Positions 24,998 to 34,215 are shown, counted from the first letter of the stretch. The stretch is DNA of 64,000 nucleotides from Variovorax boronicumulans (GCF_029892485.1 NZ_JARXVG010000001.1:620001-684000); one strand, 5' to 3'. Notes: generated by a model from the letters alone, not told the origin. Numbers and translations are program-made.

Positions 24998-26502
24998 TGC
25001 CGGTACTCCTTGAGCCGGTTGTAGAGGGTCTTCATGCTGATGCCCAGCAGCGCCGCGGTGCGCTCCTTGTGGCGGCCGCAGCGCTCGTAGGTGGCGAGGA
25101 TCAGTTGCCGCTCGACGTCCGCCAGCTGCGTTCCCACTTCCACGAGGATCTGGTTGTCGCCCGCTTCCAGCGGCGCCGGTGCGCTGTCCCGCGAAAGCGC
25201 CGGGTAGCCCGGCGAAAGTGCCGCGTGCGGGGGCGCGCTCCGGCTCTCCTGCAGCGATGGCGGCACCTGCGCGAATTGCGCGGCCTCAGGCGCACCGCGC
25301 GCCTGCGCCACTTCATCCGCGGGCAGCCATTCCTCGTCGATGACGGAACCCGTCGCCATGACCCATGCACGCTGGACCACGTTGCGCAGTTCGCGCACGT
25401 TGCCAGGCCATCGCCACGCCGACAGCCGTTCGAGCGCAGCGCTGCTGAAATGCTTGGCCTGGCCCTCCTCACGCCCCAGCTCCTGCAGGAACTGGGTGGC
25501 GATCAGCGCCACGTCTTCGCCGCGCTCGCGCAGCGGCGGCAACGCGATCGGGAACACATTCAGCCGGTAGAGCAGGTCTTCGCGCATGCGGCCGCCGGCC
25601 ACGGCGGCCGCGGCATCCCGGTTGGTCGCGGCGATCACGCGCACATCGGTCTGCTGCACCTGCGTGGAGCCCACGCGCATGAAGGTGCCGGTCTCCAGCA
25701 CCCGCAGCAGCTTCACCTGCAGCTCCAGCGGCATCTCGGTCACCTCGTCCAGGAACAGGGTGCCGCCGTGCGCGCGCTCGAAGAAGCCCTGGTGCTGGCG
25801 CTCAGCGCCGGTGAAGCTGCCGCGCTCGTGGCCGAAGATCTCGCTCTCGATGAGGTTGGGCGACAGCGCACCGCAGTTCACCGCCAGAAAGGGCTGGTCC
25901 CGCCGGCGGCTCATGTCGTGCACCGCGCGCGCCACCAGCTCCTTGCCCGTGCCGCTCTCGCCCTGGATGAACACGGTGACCGAGGTGCGCGCCACGCGCG
26001 TGATCTGCCGGTACACCCGCTGCATGCCCTGCGCGCGTCCGATCAGGTGGCCGAAGCGGCCGGTCTCGCGCCAGAGCTCCTCGACCTCGTCGAACTCCGC
26101 GCGCAATTGCGAGGGCGCGATCATCCGCGAGAGCAAGCCCTTCAGGTGCTGGGGATTGACCGGCTTCACCAGGTAATCGGCAGCGCCCAGGCGCATCGCC
26201 CGGATCGAGGTTTCCAGGCTCGCCTGGCCGGTCATGAGAACGAGCACCGTGTCGCTCAGCGCATCGGCGCTGTTCTCCAGGAGGTCGAAGCCGTCGCCAT
26301 CGGGCAGGTGCAGATCGAGCAGCAGCAGGTCGGGGCGCTGCATCGCCATCAAGCGGCGCGCGGCGGCTATCGATCCGGCGCACATCGCCGAATGCCCTTC
26401 TCGCGCGATCAGCGCCGACATCATCCGTGCCGAATCTTCGTCGTCCTCAACGATCAATGCGTGGCCCACGTCGTTCCCTAAAAAGTTGCTGCCGCGCGTC
26501 AT
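24994..26502 (-). CDS. NtrC-family sigma-54-dependent response regulator
   Basis: A 502-residue enhancer-binding protein. Receiver at 15-125 (acidic VEDDED, Asp in LLLDLHLP), AAA+ domain at about 165-395 with Walker A GESGTGKE, Walker B LFLDEV, and the sigma-54 contact loop as GSFTGA (the common GAFTGA with Ser for Ala), then a Fis-type helix-turn-helix at the end (KERTAALLGISMKTLYNRL). It would be phosphorylated by a neighbouring histidine kinase and open sigma-54 promoters. It overlaps the large hybrid kinase (GTGA), so the two are cotranslated and are the obvious cognate pair. Confidence 0.92.
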   Translation of the reverse strand: MTRGSNFLGNDVGHALIVEDDEDSARMMSALIAREGHSAMCAGSIAAARRLMAMQRPDLLLLDLHLPDGDGFDLLENSADALSDTVLVLMTGQASLETSIRAMRLGAADYLVKPVNPQHLKGLLSRMIAPSQLRAEFDEVEELWRETGRFGHLIGRAQGMQRVYRQITRVARTSVTVFIQGESGTGKELVARAVHDMSRRRDQPFLAVNCGALSPNLIESEIFGHERGSFTGAERQHQGFFERAHGGTLFLDEVTEMPLELQVKLLRVLETGTFMRVGSTQVQQTDVRVIAATNRDAAAAVAGGRMREDLLYRLNVFPIALPPLRERGEDVALIATQFLQELGREEGQAKHFSSAALERLSAWRWPGNVRELRNVVQRAWVMATGSVIDEEWLPADEVAQARGAPEAAQFAQVPPSLQESRSAPPHAALSPGYPALSRDSAPAPLEAGDNQILVEVGTQLADVERQLILATYERCGRHKERTAALLGISMKTLYNRLKEYRQ

Positions 26503-26562
26503 GCACGCTGTTCCTGATCCCTTGGCGCATCGTGCGTGCGCGCGGAACGAGAGGCCGACGGC

Positions 26563-26949
26563 TCAGTCGTTGAATCCGCGTGAGAAATCGTGCAGTCGCT
26601 GCGTCAGCGTATTCATACGTGCGATCTGGCGCGCGAGCACGTCCAGTGCCTCGCGCCTGAGTTCCGCGTCGTCCGCCGTGCGCAGAAGCTCCAGCGCCAC
26701 GGCCATCGCGCCAACCGGCGCCCGCAGGTCGTGATCCAGTTGCCGGGATTCCCGTGCCTGGTGCGCCATGCGCGTGCGCAGTTCTGCATGGCGCTCTTCG
26801 CCGGAAAGACCAGGTGCAGGCACCGACGTTTCCTTGCGCAGCAGGACGGCGCCGACCCAGACGCCCGCGAAACCTGCGATGCCCGCGAGCACGCCGGCCA
26901 TGGCTGAAAGGCGAGTCGGCGCACGCCTGCCGATACCGATTCTTTTCAT
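26563..26949 (-). CDS. Orphan membrane-anchored HisKA-like protein
   Basis: A 128-residue protein with one N-terminal transmembrane helix (MAGVLAGIAGFAGVWVGAVLL) and a C-terminal HisKA-like helix pair (DHDLRAPVGAMAVALELL, then LARQIARMNTLTQRLHDF) with the phosphoacceptor His in LDHDLRAP. There is no HATPase domain. It lies 60 bp upstream of the NtrC-type regulator on the same strand. It could be a histidine phosphotransfer-like relay, a kinase-dimerising anchor, or a remnant. Confidence 0.65.
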   Translation of the reverse strand: MKRIGIGRRAPTRLSAMAGVLAGIAGFAGVWVGAVLLRKETSVPAPGLSGEERHAELRTRMAHQARESRQLDHDLRAPVGAMAVALELLRTADDAELRREALDVLARQIARMNTLTQRLHDFSRGFND

Positions 26950-27094
26950 GCATCCAAGTGTCCTTCAATGCCATCGCGCTGTCAGCCCACGGACCGACGG
27001 CAGGTTTTGCAGCAAGGGATTCCGACCGCGGTGCTGCATGCGTCGATCTGCGAACTTAAGGACTCATTCAGACTGCATTTGCGCTATCTCCAGC

Positions 27095-27109
27095 TGGCAC
27101 GACCATTGC
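27095..27109 (+). promoter_or_regulatory. Sigma-54 (-24/-12) promoter before the rpoN-like gene
   Basis: The bases TGGCACG-ACCA-TTGC match the sigma-54 consensus (TGGCACG-N4-TTGC) at every specified position; the invariant GG is at 27096-27097 and GC at 27108-27109, ten bases apart. Transcription would begin near 27121, about 30 bp before the ATG of the sigma-54 gene at 27152. This places the sigma-54 gene under sigma-54 control, with the divergent NtrC-type activator 600 bp away as candidate regulator. Confidence 0.85.
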
Positions 27110-27151
27110 GCGCGCACCGATGCCCCGGGGGTCGGGGCGTTACGGAGAACC

Positions 27152-28615
27152 ATGAGCAATTCCCTTGCCCTGCAGACGCGCCAAACGCAGGCCACCGTCT
27201 TCTCGCCGCGCCTGCAACAGGCCGTGCGCTTGCTGCAACTCTCCTCGCAGGAATACACGCAGGCGCTGCGCGAGGCCGCCGAGCTCAATCCCTTTCTCGA
27301 AGTCGACGAGGTACCCACGGTGCCGAACGCGGACGGCGGGCTCGAAGACCCGGCCGGGCGCACATCGCAAACCGGGGCGGATGCCGACGCCATGGCCGAT
27401 GCGGATGCAGCAGCCGCCTTCGACCGGATCACGGCCGCTCCGCCCGCTGGCGCGCAGCACCTGTCGCACGACGAGAGCTTCGACCTGATGCAGCGCGTGG
27501 CGCTGCCCGATTCGCTGCGCGCGCATCTGCACGCGCAGCTCGGCGTGCTGCGCCTGACCGACCGCGAGCGTGCCTTCGCCTGCGCCATCGTCGAGGCCCT
27601 GGACGACGACGGCTACCTGCGCATCTCGCTGGAGGACATCGCCCTCGCGGTCGGCGAAGACCCGGGCCCGGCCGAACCCGAACTGCGGACCGCGCTGCTG
27701 CGCGTGCAGGCGCTCGAGCCGCCCGGCGTGGGCGCGCGCAGCGTGCCCGAGTGCCTGTGCCTGCAGCTCGATGCCATTGCGCAGCCCGAGCTGCGCACGC
27801 TCGCGCGCCGCATTCTCGAGGCGCACATCGACCTGCTCGCCGCGCAGGACTACGGCGGTATCGCACGCGCGCTCGGCGCTTCGGCGGCCGAGGTGCAGCG
27901 CGCGGCGGCCGGCATCCGGCGGCTGAACCCGCGACCGGGCTGGCGCCATGGCGAGACCGGCTCGCGCATCGTCATGGCCGACGTGTCGGTGAAGAAGGTG
28001 CGCGGCGCATGGCGCACCACGCTCAATGCCCATGCGGTGCCGCGCGTGAAGCTGAACAACGACTGCGCGCGCCTGCTCGACGCGCAGCGCGGCCAGCAGG
28101 CCGGCGCGCTCAAGACCTACCTGGACCAAGCCCGCTGGATGGTCGGCACCGTCGCGCAGCGCGCCTCCACCATCCTGGAAGTGGCGCGCGCCATCGTCGC
28201 GCGCCAGCGGATGTTCCTGGAACACGGCCCGCTCGCGATGAAGCCGCTCGGACTCAAGGAGATCGCCGACGAGGTGGGCGTGCATCCGTCCACCGTGTCG
28301 CGCACGGTGCACAACAAGTACATGGCCACGCCCGCGGGCGTGTTCGAGTTGCAGTACTTCTTCTCGCGCGGACTGCAGCACACGGCCGGCGGCGCGAGCG
28401 CGCCGGTGGCGATGCAGCAGCTGATCCGCGAGCTCATCTCGATCGAGTCGCCGACGGCGCCGCTGAGCGACGCGGCGCTGGCGCGGCAACTGGCGCAGCA
28501 GGGGTTTCACATCGCGCGCCGCACCATCACCAAATACCGCCAGACGATGGAGATCGATCCGGTGGAGCGCCGCCGCGCCCGGGGCGCCGGGGGTGGCCAG
28601 TCCGCGACCGCCTGA
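27152..28615 (+). CDS. rpoN: RNA polymerase sigma-54 factor
   Basis: A 487-residue sigma-54. Region I is Gln/Leu-rich (LALQTRQTQA, LQQAVRLLQLSSQEY), region III contains the core-binding part and the helix-turn-helix (LKEIADEVGVHPSTVSRTV), and the RpoN box that reads the -24 element is ARRTITKYRQ at residues 455-464. The usual family starts at the MSNSLALQ ATG (27152), which has a GGAG upstream. The housekeeping rpoN of Burkholderiales normally sits next to lptB and hpf/raiA; here the neighbours are kinases, so this is probably a second, dedicated sigma-54 copy. See the promoter entry for likely autoregulation. Confidence 0.92.
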   Translation: MSNSLALQTRQTQATVFSPRLQQAVRLLQLSSQEYTQALREAAELNPFLEVDEVPTVPNADGGLEDPAGRTSQTGADADAMADADAAAAFDRITAAPPAGAQHLSHDESFDLMQRVALPDSLRAHLHAQLGVLRLTDRERAFACAIVEALDDDGYLRISLEDIALAVGEDPGPAEPELRTALLRVQALEPPGVGARSVPECLCLQLDAIAQPELRTLARRILEAHIDLLAAQDYGGIARALGASAAEVQRAAAGIRRLNPRPGWRHGETGSRIVMADVSVKKVRGAWRTTLNAHAVPRVKLNNDCARLLDAQRGQQAGALKTYLDQARWMVGTVAQRASTILEVARAIVARQRMFLEHGPLAMKPLGLKEIADEVGVHPSTVSRTVHNKYMATPAGVFELQYFFSRGLQHTAGGASAPVAMQQLIRELISIESPTAPLSDAALARQLAQQGFHIARRTITKYRQTMEIDPVERRRARGAGGGQSATA

Positions 28616-28887
28616 AAGCCGCCCCGAACATGGCGGTGCATTGCACAGGTGGCATCGACGGACACCTCGCCGCATCTGCCGCATGCGGCGTCGGCGAACG
28701 ATGCGAGCGCGCGTCGATCCTCGAAGGTACCGGCGGGCCCGGTGCGCACGCCGGCAGAGGGAACCGGCTGCCTTCGGCGGGCGATTATTTCTTACAGGGA
28801 GTGGCATTATTCGCCGTCAAAGTTCGCCGACTCATCCATGGGGCGGACTGCCCGACAGTGTTTTCCGTCCACCGCCGAGGTCAAGCC

Positions 28888-31038
28888 TTGACTCCTGATG
28901 CACTTCCGCCAACGCAAACCGACCGAAGCGATGCGGCCTTGCCGTTGCACGATCACGTGGCGTTTCTCGACAGCCTGGCGCAGACCACGCAACCGCTGAG
29001 CGATCCGGCCGAAGTGATGCAGGTCACGGCCCGGCTGCTGGGGCAGCACATGGGCGTCAACCGCTGCGCCTACGCCGAAGTCCATGCCGACGAAGACCGC
29101 TTCACGCTGACCGGCGACTACAGCCAGGGCGTGCACTCCATCGTCGGCCAGTATTCGTTCTCGCAGTTCGGCGCCGATTGCCTGCGGCTGATGCGCGGCA
29201 ACCAGCCCTATGTGGTTCACGACATCGACACCGACCCGCGCGCGGCGGACATGGACCTGGCGGCCTACCGGCTCACGAGCATCCAGGCCGTCATCTGCAT
29301 TCCGCTGCACAAGGACGGCCGCTTCGTGGCTGCCATGGCCGTGCACCAGCATGTGCCGCGGCAGTGGCAGGCGCGCGAGGTCGAGCTGGTGCAGATGGTG
29401 GGCAGCCGGTGCTGGGAAAGCCTGCAGCGAACGCGCGCCCAGCACGCGCTGCGGCTCACCAACGAGCGGTTGAGCATCGCGCTGGCCGCGGGCCAGCTCG
29501 GCGACTGGAGCTGGGACGCCACCACCGACCTGGTCACCCTGTCGGCGCGCGCGGCGGCGCTCTTCGGAATTGGCGAGCAGCCGCTCCCCTGGGGGGAGCT
29601 TTCGCTGCTGATCCACGAGGACGACCGTGAGCGCACCCTGCAGGCGGTTGCCTCCAGCGTGGAGAGCGGCCGCACCTACAAGGAGGAATACCGGCTCGCC
29701 GGCACCGAGCCACCGCGCTGGCTGTCGGTGTGGGGCACGCCGCAGACCGACGACGCGGGCCGCGTGGTGGGCATGCTGGGCGTGCTGCAGGAATCGTCGG
29801 TGCGAAAGCGGATGGAGCAGGACCTGCGCAGCCAAGCGCTGGAACTGCAGGAGGCCGACCAGCGCAAGGACGAATTCCTGGCGGTGCTCGCGCACGAGCT
29901 GCGCAATCCGCTCGCACCCATCGGCCTGGCCGCGCAACTGCTCAAGCGCGCGCCGGATGCCGCGACCCACCGGACCGCCGACCTGATCCGCTCGCAGGTC
30001 AACCAGATGTCGCGGCTGCTCGACGATCTGCTGGACACCAGCCGCATCAAGAGCGGCCGGCTGAACATGAAGAAGGAATGGGTCGAGGCGCGCGCGGTGG
30101 TCGAGCTCGCACTGCAGAACGCCGGGCCGCTGCTGCGCAGCCGAAAGCACAAGACGACGGTGAAGGTGGACGAGCGGCTCACGCTCGAGGCCGATCCGGT
30201 GCGGCTCGCACAGGTCCTGTCCAACCTGCTGACCAACGCGGCCAAGTACACGCCGGTGGGCGGACAGATCGCGATCACCGGCACCGGTGGCGATGGCTTT
30301 TGCGAATTCGTCGTCAGCGACAACGGCATGGGCCTGAAGCCGGGCTCGCTGGAGCGGATCTTCGAGATGTTCTCGCAGGAAGACACGGTGCTGCACCGGC
30401 CAGAGGGTGGGCTCGGCATCGGCCTGGCGCTGGCCCGCGCGATCGTCACGGCACACGGCGGACGCATCGTGGCCGAGAGCGAGGGCCTGGGCCAGGGCAG
30501 CCGCTTCGTGATGCAGCTGCCGCGCGGCGCGGCGGCGGCCGGGGCCGCGGAGGGCGGCGTACCGCTCGCCGCTCCTTCTCCCGCCGCTCCGATGAGCATC
30601 GTGATCGCCGACGACAACGTGAGCGCAGTCAACCTGCTGGCCGAGTTGCTGCGGATGGAAGGCCATCGCGTCGACATCGCCACCGATGGCGAGCAGGCGC
30701 TGGCCGTCGCGCACGCCGTCCAGCCGTCCATCCTCATCCTGGACATCGGCATGCCCAAGCTCACCGGCTACGAGGTGGCGAAGGCGGTGCGGGAGACGCC
30801 CTGGGGCAAGACGGCATTCCTGTTGGCAGCCACGGGCTGGGGACAGGAGACGGACAAGATGCGCGCCCGCACGGCGGGCTTCGATGCGCACCTCATCAAG
30901 CCCTTCGACCCGGAGGAACTCCTGGCGCTCATCCAGAAGAGGAGCACCTGGACGGGCGAGAACGGCAGCGGCGGCGACCTGCCTCCTTCACCCGACGCGC
31001 ATGCCGGCTCCGGCTCCGCGATGCCGCAGCAGCCATAG
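28888..31038 (+). CDS. GAF-PAS hybrid histidine kinase with C-terminal receiver
   Basis: A 716-residue soluble kinase. GAF domain (about 25-185), PAS domain (about 195-310; LGDWSWDATTDLVTLS), HisKA with phospho-His336 in LAHELRNPLAP, HATPase (NLLTNAAKYTPVGG; GLGIGLALARAIV) and a receiver with phospho-Asp619 (ILILDIGMPKLTG). The receiver is close to that of the large hybrid (both contain ATGWGQ). I propose a TTG start at 28888 because a GAGG stands seven bases before it; a GTG at 28858 is the alternative. It follows the sigma-54 gene by 272 bp. Confidence 0.85.
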   Translation: MTPDALPPTQTDRSDAALPLHDHVAFLDSLAQTTQPLSDPAEVMQVTARLLGQHMGVNRCAYAEVHADEDRFTLTGDYSQGVHSIVGQYSFSQFGADCLRLMRGNQPYVVHDIDTDPRAADMDLAAYRLTSIQAVICIPLHKDGRFVAAMAVHQHVPRQWQAREVELVQMVGSRCWESLQRTRAQHALRLTNERLSIALAAGQLGDWSWDATTDLVTLSARAAALFGIGEQPLPWGELSLLIHEDDRERTLQAVASSVESGRTYKEEYRLAGTEPPRWLSVWGTPQTDDAGRVVGMLGVLQESSVRKRMEQDLRSQALELQEADQRKDEFLAVLAHELRNPLAPIGLAAQLLKRAPDAATHRTADLIRSQVNQMSRLLDDLLDTSRIKSGRLNMKKEWVEARAVVELALQNAGPLLRSRKHKTTVKVDERLTLEADPVRLAQVLSNLLTNAAKYTPVGGQIAITGTGGDGFCEFVVSDNGMGLKPGSLERIFEMFSQEDTVLHRPEGGLGIGLALARAIVTAHGGRIVAESEGLGQGSRFVMQLPRGAAAAGAAEGGVPLAAPSPAAPMSIVIADDNVSAVNLLAELLRMEGHRVDIATDGEQALAVAHAVQPSILILDIGMPKLTGYEVAKAVRETPWGKTAFLLAATGWGQETDKMRARTAGFDAHLIKPFDPEELLALIQKRSTWTGENGSGGDLPPSPDAHAGSGSAMPQQP

Positions 31039-31190
31039 GCTCGGGCCGCTACCGCGAGCTGGCGACGGCTTCGTCGCCAGCGCTCATCGGCATGGCATCG
31101 CAAAAAGCGGCGACTCGGTGATTGCCCGCGGCATTCGCATGGGGAATCCGCAGCGGCGGCAGCGTCCACGCAAGCCTTGCGGGACCTGGC

Positions 31191-31388
31191 TCAGGCCTGC
31201 GGTTTCGGCCGGTTGCCGGCATCTGCGGCATGGCTTGCGAAAGATGCTGTTCGCAGGCGGCGCACTACATCGCGGGCGGCGAGATAGGCCTCGATCTGTT
31301 TCTCGCCCAGGATGAGGCCGCGTCCTTTTTCGGTCTTGCCAGGCCGCTGCCGGGTTGTCGACGGCGACGCGCGAAATGATGCAGACAT
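31191..31388 (-). CDS. Small basic hypothetical protein
   Basis: A 65-residue basic protein (MSASFRASPSTTRQRPGKTE). An excellent ribosome-binding site (AAAGGAGTGA) directly before the ATG at 31388 makes this a real gene despite its size. The middle (GLILGEKQIEAYLAARDVVRRL) is a helix. No family recognised. It lies between the hybrid kinase and the cytochrome bd operon, on the opposite strand to both. Confidence 0.55.
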   Translation of the reverse strand: MSASFRASPSTTRQRPGKTEKGRGLILGEKQIEAYLAARDVVRRLRTASFASHAADAGNRPKPQA

Positions 31389-31572
31389 GGTCACTCCTTT
31401 CTTCAAGACGTCTGGAGGCGCAAGGGCCTCGGTACCGATTTTGCGGATCCCGGTTTGAATTTTCAAGAACATGGCAATGGCGCTGCCGGTTGGTGCACGG
31501 CCCGTGAGGCAATCCGTCCTATTCCCAACGCGAGCGAACTGATGTCGAATGCTTCCATCGATCGGCCCTGAC

Positions 31573-33018
31573 ATGGACTCCCTCACACTCGCCCGCATCC
31601 AGTTCGGCTTCACGATCTCGTTCCACATCATCTTTCCGGCGCTCACCATCGGGCTGGCAAGCTACCTGGCGGTGCTCGAGGGGCTGTGGCTGCGCACCGG
31701 GCGCAAGGTCTACATCGACCTCTACCAGTTCTGGATCAAGGTGTTCGCGGTGGCCTTCGGGATGGGCGTGGTGTCGGGCCTGGTCATGGCCTACCAGTTC
31801 GGCACCAACTGGAGCAACTTCTCGCGCTTTGCCGGCGGCGTGACCGGGCCGCTGCTGGCCTACGAGGTGCTGACCGCGTTCTTCCTGGAAGCGGGCTTCC
31901 TTGGCGTGATGCTCTTCGGGCGCGACCGGGTCGGGCCCGGCCTGCACTTTGTCTCCACGCTCGCGGTGGCGGTGGGAACGCTCATCTCTGCGACCTGGAT
32001 CCTCGCCTCCAACAGCTGGATGCAGACGCCGCAAGGGCACGAGATCATCGACGGCCGCGTGGTGCCGGTCGACTGGCTGCGCGTGATCTTCAACCCGTCG
32101 TTTCCGTACCGGCTCGCGCACACCGTGGTGGCCGCGTACATCGCGACCGCGCTGATGGTGGGCGGCGCCGCGGCGTGGCATCTGCTGCGCGGGCGCGACA
32201 ACACGCGCGTGCGCACCATGTTCTCGATGGCGCTGTGGATGCTGCTGGCGGCCGCGCCGATCCAGGCCCTCATCGGCGACCAGCACGGGCTCAACACGCT
32301 GGAGCACCAACCGGCCAAGCTGGCTGCCATCGAAGGCCACTGGGAGCGCACGCCCGAGGGCGAAGGCGTGCCGCTCATCCTGTTCGGCTGGCCCGACATG
32401 CAGGCCGAGGTGACGCGCTATGCCATCGAGATTCCGCGCGCGGGCAGCCTGCTGCTTGCGCACAGCTGGGACGGCCAGATACCTGCGCTCAAGGACTTTC
32501 CGCCCGCCGACCGCCCCAACTCGACCATCGTGTTCTGGACCTTCCGCGCCATGGTCGGGCTCGGCGTGCTGATGATCGCGCTGGCCTTCTGGGGGCTGTG
32601 GCTGCGCCGCGGCCAGCGCCTGTTCTCGCAGCGGCTGTTCCTGCGCTTTGCGGTGGCGCTGTCGCCGGCCGGGCTGGTGGCCATCCTGGCGGGCTGGTAC
32701 ACGACGGAGATCGGCCGGCAGCCCTGGGTCGTCTACGGGCTCATGCGCACGGCCGATGCGGTGTCGCCGCAGCATTCCGCATCGCAGGTGGGCTTCACGC
32801 TCGGCCTCTTCGTGGTGGTGTACCTGGCGGTGTTCGGCGCCGGCACGGCCTACGGGCTTCGGCTGATCGCCAAGGGGCCGGCCGACGACGACCGCGAACC
32901 GCCGGTGCATGGCGATCCGGGAGAACCGCGCCATCCGATGCGCCCGCTGTCGGCGGCGCGCGAAGGCATGGATGCCGAAGGCGACCTTGCCGCACCGGAG
33001 GCTCGCCATGGGCATTGA
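31573..33018 (+). CDS. cydA: Cytochrome bd ubiquinol oxidase subunit I, CIO type
   Basis: A 481-residue inner-membrane haem protein that oxidises ubiquinol and reduces oxygen. Haem ligands are recognisable: His in GFTISFHIIFPALT (about 19), His in FPYRLAHTVVAAY (about 185) and a Met in the later helix; the acidic pair E-x6-E (EVLTAFFLEAG) that feeds protons to haem d is present. The Q loop is short and the motif GRQPWVVYG is typical of the cyanide-insensitive (CioA) branch. Start at ATG 31573. It overlaps cydB by 11 bp. Confidence 0.95.
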   Translation: MDSLTLARIQFGFTISFHIIFPALTIGLASYLAVLEGLWLRTGRKVYIDLYQFWIKVFAVAFGMGVVSGLVMAYQFGTNWSNFSRFAGGVTGPLLAYEVLTAFFLEAGFLGVMLFGRDRVGPGLHFVSTLAVAVGTLISATWILASNSWMQTPQGHEIIDGRVVPVDWLRVIFNPSFPYRLAHTVVAAYIATALMVGGAAAWHLLRGRDNTRVRTMFSMALWMLLAAAPIQALIGDQHGLNTLEHQPAKLAAIEGHWERTPEGEGVPLILFGWPDMQAEVTRYAIEIPRAGSLLLAHSWDGQIPALKDFPPADRPNSTIVFWTFRAMVGLGVLMIALAFWGLWLRRGQRLFSQRLFLRFAVALSPAGLVAILAGWYTTEIGRQPWVVYGLMRTADAVSPQHSASQVGFTLGLFVVVYLAVFGAGTAYGLRLIAKGPADDDREPPVHGDPGEPRHPMRPLSAAREGMDAEGDLAAPEARHGH

Positions 33019-34015
33019 CCTTCCCCTGATCTGGGCCGTGATCATCCTGTTCGGGATCATGATGTACGTGGTGATGGACGGCTTCGACCTGGGCATCGGC
33101 ATCCTGTTTCCGCTGGTTCCCGCCAAGGAAGACCGCGACGTGATGATGAACACCGTCGCGCCTGTATGGGACGGCAACGAGACCTGGCTGGTGCTCGGCG
33201 GCGCGGGCCTGCTGGCCGCCTTTCCGCTGGCCTATGCGGTGATCCTCAGCGCGTTCTACCTGCCGCTGATCCTCATGCTCGTGGGGCTGGTGTTTCGCGG
33301 GGTGGCATTCGAATTCCGCTTCAAGGCGCGCGCGGGCAAGCGCCGCTGGTGGGATGCCGCGTTCATCGGCGGCTCGTTCACCGCGACCTTCTTCCAGGGC
33401 GTGACCCTGGGCGCCTTTCTGAACGGGCTGAAGGTGGTCGACGGCAATTTCTCGGGCGGACCGTTCGACTGGGTGACGCCGTTCTCGGTGTTCACCGGGT
33501 TCGCGCTGGTTGCCGCCTACGCGCTGCTGGGCGCCACCTGGCTCTTCATGAAGACCGAAGGTGCGCTGCAGGCGCGCATGCGCAGGCTCGCACGGCCGCT
33601 GGTGTGGACGATGCTCGCCGTCATCGCGATGCTGAGCGTATGGACGCCGCTCGCGCATCCGGCCATTGCCGCGCGCTGGTTCTCGTGGCCCAACCTGCTG
33701 TACTTCGCGCCGGTGCCGCTGCTGGTGTGCGTGGTCGTGTGGCGGCTGCTGCACGAGTTGCGCGGCCAGGGACATGGCGCGCCGTTCGTGCTGACGCTCG
33801 CGCTCCTGTTCCTCGGCTACACGGGCCTGGGCATCAGCCTCTGGCCGAATGTGATTCCGCCCGACATCTCGATCTGGCAGGCCGCAGGGCCGGCGCAGAG
33901 CCTGGGCTTTGCGCTCGTGGGTGCGCTGCTGATCATTCCGGTGATCCTCATGTACACGGCCTGGAGCTACTGGGTCTTCCGCGGCAAGGTGCGGCATGGC
34001 GACGGCTACCACTAG
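33008..34015 (+). CDS. cydB: Cytochrome bd ubiquinol oxidase subunit II
   Basis: A 335-residue subunit II with eight transmembrane helices. VVMDGFDLGIGILFP, GNETWLVLGGAGLLAAFP and LWPNVIPPDISIWQAA are diagnostic CydB segments. The ATG at 33008 lies inside the end of cydA and has a GGAGG ribosome-binding site, so the two subunits are translationally coupled. It also overlaps the following small DUF2474 gene. Confidence 0.95.
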   Translation: MGIDLPLIWAVIILFGIMMYVVMDGFDLGIGILFPLVPAKEDRDVMMNTVAPVWDGNETWLVLGGAGLLAAFPLAYAVILSAFYLPLILMLVGLVFRGVAFEFRFKARAGKRRWWDAAFIGGSFTATFFQGVTLGAFLNGLKVVDGNFSGGPFDWVTPFSVFTGFALVAAYALLGATWLFMKTEGALQARMRRLARPLVWTMLAVIAMLSVWTPLAHPAIAARWFSWPNLLYFAPVPLLVCVVVWRLLHELRGQGHGAPFVLTLALLFLGYTGLGISLWPNVIPPDISIWQAAGPAQSLGFALVGALLIIPVILMYTAWSYWVFRGKVRHGDGYH

Positions 34016-34163
34016 CAGCGCACAGGGCGAGCCGGGCAAGCTGCGCAAGTGGCTGCGGCGCATCGGCTGGCTGGTGGCCATCTGGCTGGCGAGCGTGACG
34101 GCGCTCTTCCTGCTGGCGGCGGTGTTCCGGTTCGCCATGGGCGCGGCCGGCCTCTCCCGCTAG
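33996..34163 (+). CDS. DUF2474-type small subunit of cytochrome bd
   Basis: A 55-residue protein whose ATG lies 20 bp before the end of cydB in another frame. After a short charged N-terminus (LRKWLRRIGW) it has one transmembrane helix (LVAIWLASVTALFLLAAVF) ending in RFAMGAAG. This is the pattern of DUF2474 proteins, which are the single-helix third gene of CIO-type operons, playing the role CydX has in E. coli. Easily missed because of its size. Confidence 0.8.
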   Translation: MATATTSSAQGEPGKLRKWLRRIGWLVAIWLASVTALFLLAAVFRFAMGAAGLSR

Positions 34164-34215
34164 CGGCCACGCAGCCGCACCGCACCTCACCTCAATGCTG
34201 GTGCTGGTGCTGGCG

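Noticed and set aside
28790..28820. A second sigma-54 promoter before the GAF-PAS kinase
   Set aside because: The bases TGGCATTATTCGC have GG and GC only eight apart instead of ten.
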